Shown here: piece after piece, positions 10,742 through 22,115 of the stretch | Position numbering within the stretch: position 1 is the first letter of the stretch | How the letters are laid out: the number at the start of each line of letters is the position of its first letter | Assembly: GCA_019914995.1 (NCBI GenBank) | Contig: CM034127.1 | Coordinates: 10,540,001 to 10,604,000, forward strand | Length of the DNA: 64,000 nucleotides | Direction of reading: 5' to 3' | DNA from: Acanthochlamys bracteata | Lineage: Eukaryota; Streptophyta; Magnoliopsida; Pandanales; Velloziaceae | Position numbers and translations under genes: made by a program | The notes under the pieces: model-generated | What the model was told of the DNA's origin: nothing | Seen by the model: the letters and a program-made list of their open reading frames with translations, nothing else | Database searches by the model: none

Positions 10742-13700
10742 ATGGAACCCAAGGCTTCCGTTTCGTCCTCATCACCCCAATCACCAACATCACCATCTAC
10801 CACTTCTGCAGGAAAATTTTTACGAGTACCAAACTCACCGGTCACTGCAGAGGTACCTCATAAAGAGCCTCCATTAAGAGAGCAATTTTATGAATTTTGA
10901 AGTGAGATGCAGCAATTTATGTTGGAAGTAAGACAAAACATGTTGAAAACAGTCAATTCCAATCCAAATCAAATCATTGCCTCACCATCTCCTTCCAATC
11001 AAACCATTGCTTCATCATATCCTTTCACTACTACAGAACCACCAATGACTATCACCACACTTACTCCTGCAACTATGGCACCCTTACTAACTACCACCAC
11101 AACTCTACCCATTCATACTATCGAACAGCCAAACATCCTCGCTCACTTGCCGCAACCTGGCCTCAACACCAATTTGCCTGTCATCCAAACACCCTCTTCC
11201 CATAGAAGCTCAACTTCACATTGTCAATCCAATTACACCACTAATCGATCTTACCCATCATATCCATACACCAACACATCCTATAACCCTTGCACACCAG
11301 TAAGCCAACAGCCGTCCGGGCCATATCCATCCTTACATTCAGCAGAACCATACTCCACCCGAGAGAGGTATAAGTTTTCTAATTTCGCTGGACAAGGACT
11401 GCAAGAGTGGATATACTCTGCAGAAAGATATTTCAAATATTATCGCATACCCTTGTGTGAAAGAATCCACATAGCTACTTTGCACCTACAAGGGGAAGCG
11501 AATCGTTGGTACCAAAATTTTGAAAAGGATAGGCCACACCATACATGGGAGGACCTCATTGCTGCTATCTAGAGGAGATTTGGACCATCCGCATTGGAGC
11601 ACCCGGTTATGCATTAAAACAGCTCACCCAAAAAGGGACAGTAGCTGAGTACCAGGCGGCGTTTGAAGATCTGCACATTCGTTTACCCAATGCTTCAGAA
11701 GATGACTTAGTGGGGCTTTTCTGTGGTGGATTATCTCCATCAATTGCTTTAGATGTAATGGCAACACATCCCACTGATCTACAACAGACTTACACATTAG
11801 CAAGGATCTTCGAGTAGAAGCTCAATCTGGAAGTGCATACAGCAAGGTCTGTCCGCTATCGGCCAGCTATCTCAGCCACGCAGCTTACGCTAGCCACATC
11901 CACTGGTTTTCAGCAAACACCAGCTGTTAACCAGAGCCAGACGGCTCGTTCTCGGCCTGCTGGATTAACTGTAGCAGACATCAACAATCGTAGGGCAAAG
12001 GGGCTTTGTTTTTATTGTGATGCGAAGTATGAAAAGGGGCATAGATGCACTACTCGACTATACTCCATTGCTGGCTTAGAAGAAGAAAAGGACCTCTCCT
12101 GGGAAACATCTCCAGAAACCATGCCTCAAGAAGATGCAACCCTTTCCTTGAGCGCAATGACTGGTATAGTAGGACCCTAAACCTTGCGTGTCGCTCGGAA
12201 GATAAGAAAACAAGAAGTGTTTGTGCTAATAGATTCAGGAAGCACTCATAATTTTATTGCTGAACGGTTAGCCAAACACTTGCATCTTACTGTAACCAAG
12301 GTGAGACCCTTGAAAGTAGAATTGGCCGATGGAAGACCACATGCCATTGACATTATTTACAACCGTGTCCCACTAGAGGTAAAGGGAACTGAAATAATTA
12401 TCGATGCGTATTCTTTTCCGCTTGGTGGAATGGACCTCGTCTTAGGCATCCAATAGCTACAAACTTTGGGAGATATAGTCTCTAACTACCAAAGATCCGA
12501 TATGAGATTTTCTTTACATAACAGGAATTATGTGCTGAAAGGGATTCGAAAAGGAAGAGTGTCCCAACTCACTAGCTTGTGCCCGAAGACTTTACTTTAC
12601 TCTTTGCGGCTTATGGCAGTCGAAAGCAGTCAAGAACTTGCAGAGAACAAATTAGTGGAACTGCCATCAGATTTGCAGCAGCTTCTGGAGCAAAATATTC
12701 GAGTTTTTCAACCCATACTTGGACTTCCTCCGAAAAGATTCCAAGATCACAAGATAGCTTTGCTGCCTGGATCTCTTCCTGCCAATATATGGCCTTACCG
12801 CTATCCTTATATTCAGAAGGAGGAGATTGAGCGCACCGTAGCTAAGATGTTGACTTAAGGAATCATTAGACTGAGTTGTTTTGCTTTCTCATCTCCGGTG
12901 ATCTTAGTAAAGAAGAAAGACGGGACATGGCAATTTTGTGTGGACTACCGTTCATTGAATGAGATCACAATAAAAGATAAGTATCCTATTCCTGTAATTG
13001 ACGAACTTTTCGATGAGCTTCATGGTGCAAAATTTTTCTCCAAGCTAGACTTAAAATCGGAATACCATCAAATTCGTATAAAGGAAGAGGATGTCCATAA
13101 AACGGCCTTCCGCACACATGATGGACATTACGAATTCTTGGTTATGCCCTTCGGCTTAACCAACGCACCCTCCACTTTTCAGTCACTGATGAATGACGTC
13201 TTCCGCCCCTATCTCCGCAAATTCGTGCTAGTTTTTTTTGATGATATCTTGGTTTACAGTCCTACTTGGCATGATCACTTGCAACACCTTTCCCACATTT
13301 TTTCTGTTTTACAGGAGAAACGTTTTTATGCCAATCTATCCAAGTGCAGATTTGGATGCAAAAAACTTGAAGTATTTGGGACACATTGTGTCTGCTGAAG
13401 GAATTGAGGCCGACACAGCTAAGGTTCGTGCAATGCAAGAATGGCCAATACCTAAATCGATGACGGAGCTAAGAGGATTTTTAGGATTCACGGGGGCTAT
13501 TACCGTCGTTTCGTGAAGAATTATGGCGCCATAGCAGCCCCCTTAAGAGACCTTCTCAAAGGGAATGCCTTTGTTTGGAGCAAGCATGCAGGTGAAGCTT
13601 TTCAACAGCTCAAGGAAGCTATGGTATCCACTCCTGTTCTGGTTACACTCGACTTCTCCAAACCCTTCACGGTTGAGACTGACGCGTCTGGACGAGGCAT

Positions 13701-15230
13701 TGGAGCAGTCTTATCACAAGAGGGCAGACCCATTGCATATTACAGCAAGGTCCTCTCAGCTACAGCCTTAGCTAAATCAACATATGAGCGCGAATTGATG
13801 GCGTTGGTTCATGCCGTGCAACGATGGAGACCTTACTTACTTGGGCATTAGTTTATTGTCAAAACATACCACTTGAGTCTTAAAAATACCTCCTGGAGCA
13901 GCGAATCACTACGCCTGAACAGCAAAAATGGTTAGTAAAATTTCTTGGTTATGACTATAAAATTGAGAATCGTGCAGGACGCTTGAATGCGGCTGCAGAT
14001 GCCTTGTCAAGGAGACCAGAAGCATCAATAGCAGTGCTTACCACATTACAATCATCTTTTTGGGAGGACTTGAAGCAAGCTCAAATAGAAGACCCGATCA
14101 CCTCCAGTTTGCTGAAAGTAGCCCAGGAAGGAACCAAACCAGAATTCTCAATTCCCAATGGTTTTCGGGTCCAGCATGGCAGAATTCGTATACCTGCTAA
14201 CTCACCCTTGCATATGTAGTTACTTTTTTAGGCCCATAACTCAGCAAGTGGTGGCCACGGCGGACAGTTTCGAACCTTCAAGCGCCTTACGCAGCAGTTT
14301 TATTGGCCAGGCACCTCCAAGGATATCCACAAATACATCTCAGCTTGTTCCACATGTGCTAAGGTGAAAACTAGTGCCCTTCAACCAGCAGGATTACTTC
14401 AGCCCTTACCCATTCCTTCTATGGTCTGAACTGATATTTCAATGGATTTCATAGAGGAATTACCTCGCTCGGAAGGGAAGGATGTCAAACTAGTGGTTGT
14501 TGATCGTCTCTCTAAATACGCTCACTTTATCCCTCTCACCCCTACACTGCGGTGCACGTGGCAGCTGCATCTACCAGCGAGGTGGTACGTTTACATAGTT
14601 TTCCTTCCTCTATTGTGACGGGTCGCGACTCCGTCTTCTTGAGCTCCTTTTGGCAAGAACTTCATCGTCTCCAAGGAACTTCTTTATATATGAGTTCAGC
14701 TTATCATCCTCAAATAGACGGCCAATCAGAAGTTGTTAATAGATGTTTAGAGACATACTTGCAATACTTTATTGGAGAGCAGCCGAGAAAGTGGATACAA
14801 TGGCTCCACTGGGCGGAGTACTCATACAATACTAGTGTCCATACTGCCACTAAAGTATCTCCTTTTGAAGCTGTCTATGGACGTCCTCCTTCACCCTTTG
14901 TAGCATTTGCTTCTGGTCCGAGCAGTATAGATGAAGTGGGTGCCCAATTACGGGAACGGGATAACATCCTACGTGATCTGAAGCATCACTTAGCTCAAGC
15001 TCAAAATCGTTATGAAGCAACAAGCTGATAAGCACCGACGTGAGAAATATTATGAAGTGGGAGACTAGGTTTTTGTGAAGCTGCAGCCATATCGTCAATC
15101 TTCTGTGGCAGACCGTCGATTTCACAAGCTCCGTCATAGGTTTTATGGGCCTTACCGAATTACCAAGCAAATTGGGCAGGTTACATATGAGCTTGACTTG
15201 CCTTAAGAATTACGAATTCATCCAGTCTTT
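10742..15230 (+). pseudogene. Gypsy gag-pol remnant
   Basis: Gag starts at ATG 10742. A TGA (near 10898) splits it, and a TAG follows near 11570. The capsid region has FAGQGLQEWIYSAERYF, and a CCHC zinc knuckle (CFYCDAKYEKGHRC) lies near 12007-12048. The protease motif VLIDSGSTHNF is at about 12223-12255. Reverse transcriptase spans about 12898-13500 and retains FFDD at 13234-13245; a frameshift follows near 13380. RNase H lies at about 13513-13860 (ETDASGRGIGAVLS) and is cut by a TAG. Integrase spans about 14240-15150 with an HHCC-like start, a DFIEE segment and the YHPQIDGQSEVVNR block. At least eight stops or frameshifts were seen, so no product is expected. Confidence 0.9.
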
Positions 15231-15375
15231 CATGTATCACAATTAAAAGATGGCCGTTCTCGTCCACCAGAAATTGAACTTCAATTGCCTGTTCTTCCAG
15301 AAAAGGAATTATGTGACACCATTGCGGACTCGCTGCAAATGACCTCATCAAGACTCGAGGACGAGTCTCGTCTTT

Positions 15376-15388
15376 GTGGGGAAGGAAA
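15376..15388 (+). promoter_or_regulatory. Gypsy polypurine tract (plus-strand copy)
   Basis: A purine run, TGTGGGGAAGGAAA, abuts the 3' LTR start at 15389. Confidence 0.7.
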
Positions 15389-15842
15389 TGATATGGTACA
15401 GAACAGAGAGGAGACGAAGGCACTACCACGAAGAGGCTTAAGGAAGTCCACATGAGCGTGCAGCACTTGCATTGGATGCCAGTGAAGAAAAGCCACGAAC
15501 AGAGAAGTTTAGGAAGTCTTAGAGTTGTAGCTGAAGAAGAACTCCAGCAATATGGGGCAGTTAAGTTAGAGTATGAGAGTCTAGCTAAGTGAAGTAGTAG
15601 TGTTCCATTCATATTAGGAGACTAGTGTTTGAGTGTTATTCAAATAAAGTTCCTTAGGCAGGAACATGTTAGAGTCCATTAGGGACTCTTCAAATCTTGT
15701 AGCTTATAAATAAAAGTCATCCCAACCTAAGAGGGGAGAGACTAATCAGTATTTTTTTTTAAGTTTAATTTTGTTGCAATATTTTTTCAGCTTTCAATCA
15801 GCTCTTTCTGTTTAATGCTTTCTCCTTGGCTACTGCATATCA
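15389..15842 (+). repeat. Gypsy element 3' LTR (plus-strand copy)
   Basis: 454 bp with intact TGATAT...ATATCA ends, followed by the target duplication TGATG. It ends about 240 bp past the stop codon of the oppositely oriented DMR6-like gene. Confidence 0.92.
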
Positions 15843-17073
15843 TGATGCAAAGAAAATCTCGCATCATGAAATCCCTATAGAAAACAACTATGGTGAGAAA
15901 TTTATGTTGTACGCATGTAGAACACTTTAATGGAACAATGAATATCAACTTAGTTACAGGCACGGTGCACAACCGCAAACTTCAGTTGCAAAGTTTCTTC
16001 TACTTAATTAAATAGCAAATGGTCTTGACCTCGTAGTTCAAGTCTACACTTGAACCTTATTTAAAAAGCATACGACTGATTACGGTGTGAACAAGTTCAA
16101 GCAGCTATCAATCTCCAACGCTCGGTTCCAAAACTTTTCATAGTACTCCCCATATGTAAACCTCCTATATTTTGCCGGACTCTGCTCATTCACGAGCTCT
16201 ACGGCTGGTTCGATCACTACATCCATTGCCGGGCAGTAAAATGTCGGAATGGATATTCTTTCCTTGTCCCGGTTCACCACGGCTCTATGAAGCACGCTCT
16301 CGTATTGCCCATTGCTTAGTGCCTCCACTTGGTCACCAATGTTTACGATGAACGTGTTAGATACGAGCTGCACTGCAACCCACCGTCCGTCTTTGCACTT
16401 CACCTGAAAGCCAGACACTTCGTCTTGGAGCAGCACGGTGATTGCATTTGGGTCTTTGTGGCCGGCTAAGCCCTAGGTTAGCTCAGGTTGTGGCCATGGT
16501 GGGTAGTAGTTGATCACCATGTGTTGTCCTTGTTTGCCTAGAGCTTTCTCCATGTAGTCTCCTTGGAGTCCTAAGCTTTCCGAGATCAGCTGCAGCAACA
16601 ATAGCGATAGCATCCTTGTGTGCATGCAATAGTCAGTCACGACATGCCTGTCGAAATCGAACCATGTGACAAAATTTTTAACGTTCTCTGTTAACTGTTT
16701 AAATTTTTGGACAAAGAAGTTGATTAGTACTTCACCGTACCGGAAGTTTGAGGGATTAGAAGGCCATTCATCGATGAAATCTTCTAGAGGGTGGCAGTGG
16801 AGCCGGAGAAAATCTCTCCACTTGAAAAATTTCTCCGTCCGGACGTTGAAGCTGGTCGAGAGCCGGGTGGTGTTTGTAGGGTCGTCGGAGTAGTTTTTCA
16901 ACCTTTCCGACTCCGGCAAGTGGAAGAACTCCCTTGCAACCTCTAGCATGCCTTCAATAGCTGACTTAGGAATCCCATGATTTTTAACCTGAAAAATCCA
17001 TCGGCTGGTTCAAATTAACCTTTATATATTAAAGAATTAGTACATGAAAGAGAAAATTGTAATATGCATGTAT

Positions 17074-17528
17074 TGATACACCTTCTCAAAAAAAAAAAGT
17101 GAAAAGTAACAAAATAACTAGTAAACTGTAATTCGAAAATAGCTAATGCATAAATCTTTCCCTCCAATGAGACTTACAATGCTTATTTATAGTTAAACAA
17201 GGAGTTCTTCTACAAAAGAACTCCTATGCCTAATAAAGTTCCACTTGCAAGGAACTTCTAAACTTAAAGGACTCTTAGCTTTAACTGTGCTATCCACAGT
17301 TAGACTCCTTCAGAAACTCTAACTCAGCAACACTTCTAAACATCTAATACTAGTTGCTAAATGATTCTTAGCAACACTAATGCATCTAAATCTGTAACCG
17401 GTGGCTGATGCTTCTCCAGCTGTTAGAATTGGCAACCGGGACAAGTCCTGCAACTGGAATTTCGTTGTCTCTTTCTAAGTAAATGCCCTTCTCTATTCTG
17501 CCCCATAATTTTCTGGCCCAGTGCATCA
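17074..17528 (-). repeat. Gypsy 3' LTR (minus-strand copy)
   Basis: 455 bp. On the plus strand it reads TGATACACC...GTGCATCA, and it matches 21335-21789 base for base apart from about 15 substitutions. Confidence 0.95.
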
Positions 17529-17541
17529 CTCCCTTTCCCTT
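17529..17541 (-). promoter_or_regulatory. Gypsy polypurine tract (minus-strand copy)
   Basis: Minus-strand AAGGGAAAGGGAG directly precedes the 3' LTR. Confidence 0.8.
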
Positions 17542-17572
17542 GAGATTCAGCCTCGTCCTCGGGGCTGTCTTC

Positions 17573-20500
17573 GGGTAGAGCTTCAATGACGGCTCTTCCA
17601 ATCAAATTTTGTGATAAGAGCTTAGCATCCTTAAGCTGGGATATATGAAAAATTGGATGAATTTTGGATGTTGAAGGTAGTGCCAGCCGGTATGCTACTG
17701 GTCCAACAGCTTCGAGCACGGAGTACGGCCCATGGTAGCGATACCTTAGCTTATGGTTCCTTCGTTCAGCTATTGAGGATTGACGATAAGGCTGTAATCT
17801 GAGCAGTACTTGGTCCCCTGGTTGAAAATATTTCTCCATTCTGTGACTATCCGCCAGCTGTTTCATCCTATTTTGAGCTCGCACAAGATGGAAGCGCAGC
17901 TCCTTAAGGATGTCATCCCGTTTGCGCAACTGCTCGCCCAATTCATCCAGTGGCCGAGATCCTACAGGCCAAGCAACTAATGCAGGTGGTGGTCTACCGT
18001 AAACTGCTTCAAAGGGCGTTGTCCTACTGGCCGAGTGAGTGCTGGTGTTGTACGAATACTCTGCCCAGTGCAGCCAGTTGATCCACTTGCGGGGATGGTC
18101 TCCTACGAAGCAGCGTAAATACGATTCCAACCCTCTATTCACTACTTCGCTTTGTCCGTCCGTCTGAGGATGATAAGCCGTGCTCAGATGGAGTGAGGTG
18201 CCTTGAAAGCGATGCAATTCTTTCCAAAAGGTGCTGAGAAACACGGGATCTCTGTCGGACACAATAGAGGTGGGACAACCATGCAGGCGAACCACTTCCT
18301 TGGCAAAAATGTTAGCTATGTCTACTGCAGTGTAAGGATGTTTAAGTGCAATAAAATGAGCGTACTTGGATAGGCAATCCACCACTACGAAGATCACATC
18401 CTTCCCTCCTGATGGTGGAAAACCCTCTATGAAATCCATTGAAATATCCGACCATATTTGATCGGGTATTGGTAAAGGTTGCAAGAGCCCTGCTGGTCGA
18501 AGGGACTCGGTCTTGGCACGAGCACAAGCAACACAAGCTGCAATATAGTGTTGAACGTCTTTAGACATACCAGACAGTAAAAGTTTTGTGCTAACCTTTT
18601 GAAGGTGTGAAACTGTCCCCCGTGTCCCCCTTGAGCAGAATTATGTGCATCAAACAGTAGTTGTGTGCGCAAGAAACTGCTGTTAGGTACCCATAGCTTT
18701 CCGTTTCGCATGAGCAGCCCATCCACCACCTTCAATTCTGGATGTGAGCCATCGTTTGCTACCTTACATAGCTCTGTTAGAGAATGATCTTCCTGCTGAG
18801 CCTTGTGAAAATCATCCCAGAATGAGTACTGGAGTGTTGAAACAGCTGCCAAGGAAGCCTCGGGTCTGCGTGAAAGTGCATTCGCCACTACGTTTTGAGC
18901 TCCTGAGCGGTAAACAATTTGATAATCAAATCCAAGGAGTTTAACCAACCATCTGTGCTGGTCTGGGGTTGACAAGCGTTGTTCCAAGAGGTACTTCAAA
19001 CTCAAATGATCCGTCTTGATAATGAATCGCTGGCCAAGCAAGTATGGTTTCCATTTTTGAATGAAAAATGCTATAGGCTTATTCTGTTGTGTGAGGACAG
19101 CACCAAGTCCCTTGTTTGAAGCATCTGTTTCTACGGTAAATATTGCATTGAAATCAGGAGAAGCTAAAACAGGTGCTTCTGTCATCGCCTTCTTCAAAGT
19201 TTCAAAAGCCTTTGCTGAATCTGGATTCCATTGAAATGACTCCTTTTGATGAATGCGGTCAAAGGAGCGCATTTATCGTTCCATAATTCTTGACGAATCT
19301 CCGATAATAACCAATGAGGCCCAAGAATCCCCTAAGTTCAGTGGCCGATTTGGGCACTGGCCAATCTGTCATGGCCTTAATCTTCATAGGATCTGCTGCA
19401 ATGCCATCTTTGGAAACAATATGACCAAGGTACTCTAGTTGCTTGCACCCAAAACGACACTTTGCCAAGTTAGCATATAGTTGCTCCTTCTTTAAGAGAA
19501 GATAGGGTCGAAAAACCTCGTTCATGAGGGATTGAAAGATTGCCGGAGCATTGGTTAAGCCGAAGGGCATGACCAAAAATTCATAGTGCCCATCATGCGT
19601 TCTAAAAGCCGTCTTGTGGACATCTTCCTTCTTCATGCGAATCTGGTGATAACTGGACTTGAGGTCCAGCTTAGAAAAGAAACAAGCACCATGTAACTCA
19701 TCTAATAGTTCATCAATTATGGGTATCGGAAACTTATCCTTGACGGTGATCTCGTTGAGTGCTCTATAATCAACACAAAAACGCCAAGATCCATCCTTCT
19801 TTTTAACCAGCAAAACTGGAGAGGAAAATCTTTGTTTGCTTGGTTGGATGATCCTTGTGATAGCATATCCGATCTGACCTTCTCTATCTCAGCTTTCGGA
19901 TATGAGGATAGCGGTAGGGTCTTACATTGGCCGGTGCGACTCCGGCAAACAATGGAATGACATGATCGTCGGGAACGTTGAGGAGGCATCCCCAAAACTG
20001 GTTTGAAGATTGATGTGTATTGTTCTATAAGATTTTGTAGCTCTGCTAGCAGCGCATCCTCTTCCTTTTGGGCAGTCTCGTCGGGTGCCTTAGATGCCAT
20101 AAGTCTTATAGAACAGAGGGAAGATTTAGAGCTAAGAACATGTAACTTGGATACTCCTGCTTTCCGAACACCTTGTAGGGTGCACTCTTGGCCATTCAAT
20201 GTGAACCTCATTTGCGACTGGCGCCAATTGCTCACCACTTCCCCTAAGCCCTCTAACCATTGTATTCCTAAGACTAAGTCCATCCCCCCTAGAGGAAAAG
20301 GGTAGACATCCACCATTAATTCCACTCTTCCAATGTTTAGTGGAACTTGCTTGCATATGACATCAACAGAGTGAGGTCTCCCATCCGCAAGCTCCTTTAA
20401 GGCCCTTACGGGTGAAGAGCTTAACCTCAAGTGCTTCACAAGGCGATCGATATAAAGTTATGGGTGCTTCTGAATCGATTAAAATAAAGACCTCTTGTTT

Positions 20501-21312
20501 CTTAATTTTTTTAAAGAACACGTAATGTACGTGGTCGAGTTAAGCCACACATCGCACTGAGAGATAACGTGGCATCCTCCACGTCTGCATCTTGTTCTTC
20601 CTCGCTATCTTCTCCTTCCAATTCGTTAGCTTCGCTCACTGCAATTGAGATACTTGAACTCTGTTGCTTGCACCCAAAACGACACTTTATCTTCTCCTTC
20701 CAATTCGTTAGCTTCGCCAAGAAATTATGAGTTTTGAGATACTTGAACTCTCTGGTATGAATTCGAGTGGTGGTATTTTTCTGTTCCTGACAAGGGTTGG
20801 TTTGTATGGCTTAATGGAGTTTGCTGCCAATAGGATTCGCATTGGTCATTTATGCGAAAGGCATTATTTGATCTGGATGATGTAGGTGCAGATTGTATTT
20901 GTTGCTGGTTTGTTTGGAGCCATTGCTGGTCAGTATTGTTTTGGATAGGTGGTATTTGGTGTGGAATTGTGGGTATATTGGTGGACTGTAGTGTAGAAAT
21001 AGTGGGGTAATTTGGTTGGATGTCTGAGAAAGTTCCCTCTTGAAGCATGTTCTGCTCAAGGGGATTCACTTGGGTTATTGGTTTCCCATGTGGTACTTAT
21101 TCCTTGCTGGTTTGGTTAGCAAGAACAGCCAGAGTGAGCCTCTCTATGTTGGATGACATGCGTCTTATTTCCTCCAACACAAGGTTCTCTCTTAGCGTTA
21201 TTGCTGTTTGATTGGATGGTGCACTGGAAGATGCTTGCAAGGCATCTCCAATGGTGATGGTAGGCTCAGGAGTCTTAGGTGAGTCGGGGGTGTTGGAGCG
21301 GCGCTTCCCCAT
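17573..21312 (-). pseudogene. Gypsy gag-pol remnant with deletions
   Basis: Minus strand. Gag begins at ATG 21312 and stops near 21097; a second open part ends near 20725. Capsid and the CCHC knuckle, both present in the element at 10.3 kb, are absent. Protease is frameshifted around 20440-20500. Reverse transcriptase (19813-19259) keeps [20 protein letters not shown] but jumps from FRPYLL to [10 protein letters not shown] near 19495, losing the FFDD catalytic box. RNase H loses the block between IAFF and QKWKPYLLG near 19063. Integrase (18568-17573) keeps the D, D and E residues (SMDFIEG, SDRDP, GQSEVVNR) in one frame; its zinc-binding start lies in a different frame just upstream. Confidence 0.9.
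20606..20760 (-). repeat. Rearranged junction with duplicated gypsy fragments
   Basis: TTGAGATACTTGAACTCT occurs at 20645-20662 and again from 20733. ATCTTCTCCTTCCAATTCG also occurs twice, near 20607 and 20689. Between them is a patch, TTGCTTGCACCCAAAACGAC, identical to reverse transcriptase sequence near 19440. The patch sits where capsid and zinc knuckle should be. Confidence 0.75.
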
Positions 21313-21319
21313 GGACCTT

Positions 21320-21331
21320 GCTCTGATACCA
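21320..21331 (-). promoter_or_regulatory. Primer binding site, initiator-Met tRNA
   Basis: Minus-strand TGGTATCAGAGC, an exact complement of the plant initiator tRNA-Met 3' end, starts 3 bp inside the 5' LTR. Confidence 0.85.
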
Positions 21332-21334
21332 AGT

Positions 21335-21789
21335 TGATACACCTTCTCAACAAAAAAAAGTGAAAAGTAACAAAATAACTAGTAAACTGTAATTCGAAAA
21401 TAGCTAATGCATAAATCTCTCCCTCCAATGAGACTTACAATGCTTATTTATAGCTAAATAAGGAGTTCTTCTAAAAAAAAACTCCTATGTCTAATAAAGT
21501 TCCACTTGCAAGGAACTTCTAAACTTAAAGGACTCTTAGCTTTAACTGTGCTATCCACAGTTAGACTCCTTCAGAAATTCTAACTCAGCAACACTTCTAA
21601 ACATCTAATACTAGTTGCTAAATGATTCTTAGCAACACTAATGCATCTAAATCTGTAATCGGTGGCTGATGCTTCTCCAGCTGTTAGGATTGGCAACCGG
21701 AACAAGTCCTGCAACTGGGATTTCGTTGTCTCTTCCTAAGTAAATGCCCTTCTCTATTTTGCCCCATAATTTCCTGGCCCAGTGCATCA
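21335..21789 (-). repeat. Gypsy 5' LTR (minus-strand copy)
   Basis: 455 bp. Its outer end lies 7 bp from the 5' splice site of the host gene's exon 1. The LTR is sense to the gene, so its own polyadenylation and promoter signals fall within the host transcript. Confidence 0.95.
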
Positions 21790-22107
21790 TGTATACTTGG
21801 AAGAATCCGAAGTTCTTGCAAGCAGCACTGATGACTTCAACGATGGGAGAATGGCATAGTCCGTTAACATATTGGAGATCGATAACGGGAATGGATATGT
21901 CCGTACTAACATTTTTGAGATCCGGACGGTCACTGACCGGCATGATGTACTGCGACGGAATGTCACTGCTGCACGTCGCGACGTCTGAAAGGAGTTTCGA
22001 AGCCGCAGCAGTAACGGCAGCCATTGTTCCCAATCACAAACAAGGGAGTTCTCAAGCTTCAAATGCTTTACTCCTTTCTTGGTGAAGGCTGCTTTCTATG
22101 CTGGTGG

Positions 22108-22115
22108 TATTTATA
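22108..22115 (-). promoter_or_regulatory. TATA box of the DMR6-like gene
   Basis: Minus-strand TATAAATA lies about 84 bp upstream of the ATG at 22024, a usual plant spacing. Confidence 0.6.

Larger units (their letters stand above)
10267..15842 (+). mobile_element. Ty3/gypsy LTR retrotransposon (plus strand), decayed
   Basis: A 5576-bp element with LTRs at 10267-10719 and 15389-15842 and a perfect 5-bp target duplication TGATG at 10262-10266 and 15843-15847. The ends are TGATA...ATATCA. A primer site (TGGTACCAGAGCC, from 10720) and a polypurine tract (TGGGGAAGGAAA, before 15389) are visible. Gag, protease, reverse transcriptase, RNase H and integrase follow in gypsy order but are broken by many stops and frameshifts. 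I count about 18 differences between the two LTRs by eye, so it is not a very recent insertion. Confidence 0.94.
17074..21789 (-). mobile_element. Ty3/gypsy LTR retrotransposon inside intron 1 of the DMR6-like gene
   Basis: A 4716-bp element with two 455-bp LTRs (17074-17528 and 21335-21789) and a perfect 5-bp target duplication TGTAT at 17069-17073 and 21790-21794. The LTRs differ at about 15 positions by eye, mostly transitions (about 97 percent identity). It lies in the same orientation as the host gene. The primer site and polypurine tract are intact. The integrase core is open, but capsid/nucleocapsid, the reverse transcriptase active-site box and part of RNase H are deleted. It could not move without help. 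Confidence 0.95.
16080..22024 (-). pseudogene. DMR6-like 2-oxoglutarate/Fe(II)-dependent oxygenase, interrupted gene
   Basis: Minus-strand exons at 22024-21797, 16988-16741 and 16647-16080 (348 codons). The family hydroxylates small aromatic substrates; Arabidopsis DMR6/DLO act on salicylic acid and restrain immunity. The substrate here is unknown. Exon 1 carries SIPVIDLQYVNG and ends in FGFFQ; exon 2 starts VKNHGIP. The jelly-roll core keeps the Fe ligands H222, D224 and H279 and the 2-oxoglutarate pair R289/S291, and SESLGL and VINYYPP blocks precede them. Two defects are visible. A gypsy element of 4.7 kb sits in intron 1. Codon 217 is TAG (16475-16473) where relatives have Tyr, upstream of all the metal ligands. 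No frameshift was seen, so decay looks recent. A reading frame that runs through intron 2 (16740-16648) is accidental; splicing restores the family sequence NFRHVV. Confidence 0.85.

Noticed and set aside
16648..16740. Continuous reading frame at 16473-16949 as one oxygenase exon
   Set aside because: The middle residues do not match the family; a 93-bp intron with GT-AG ends removes them and recreates NFRHVV.
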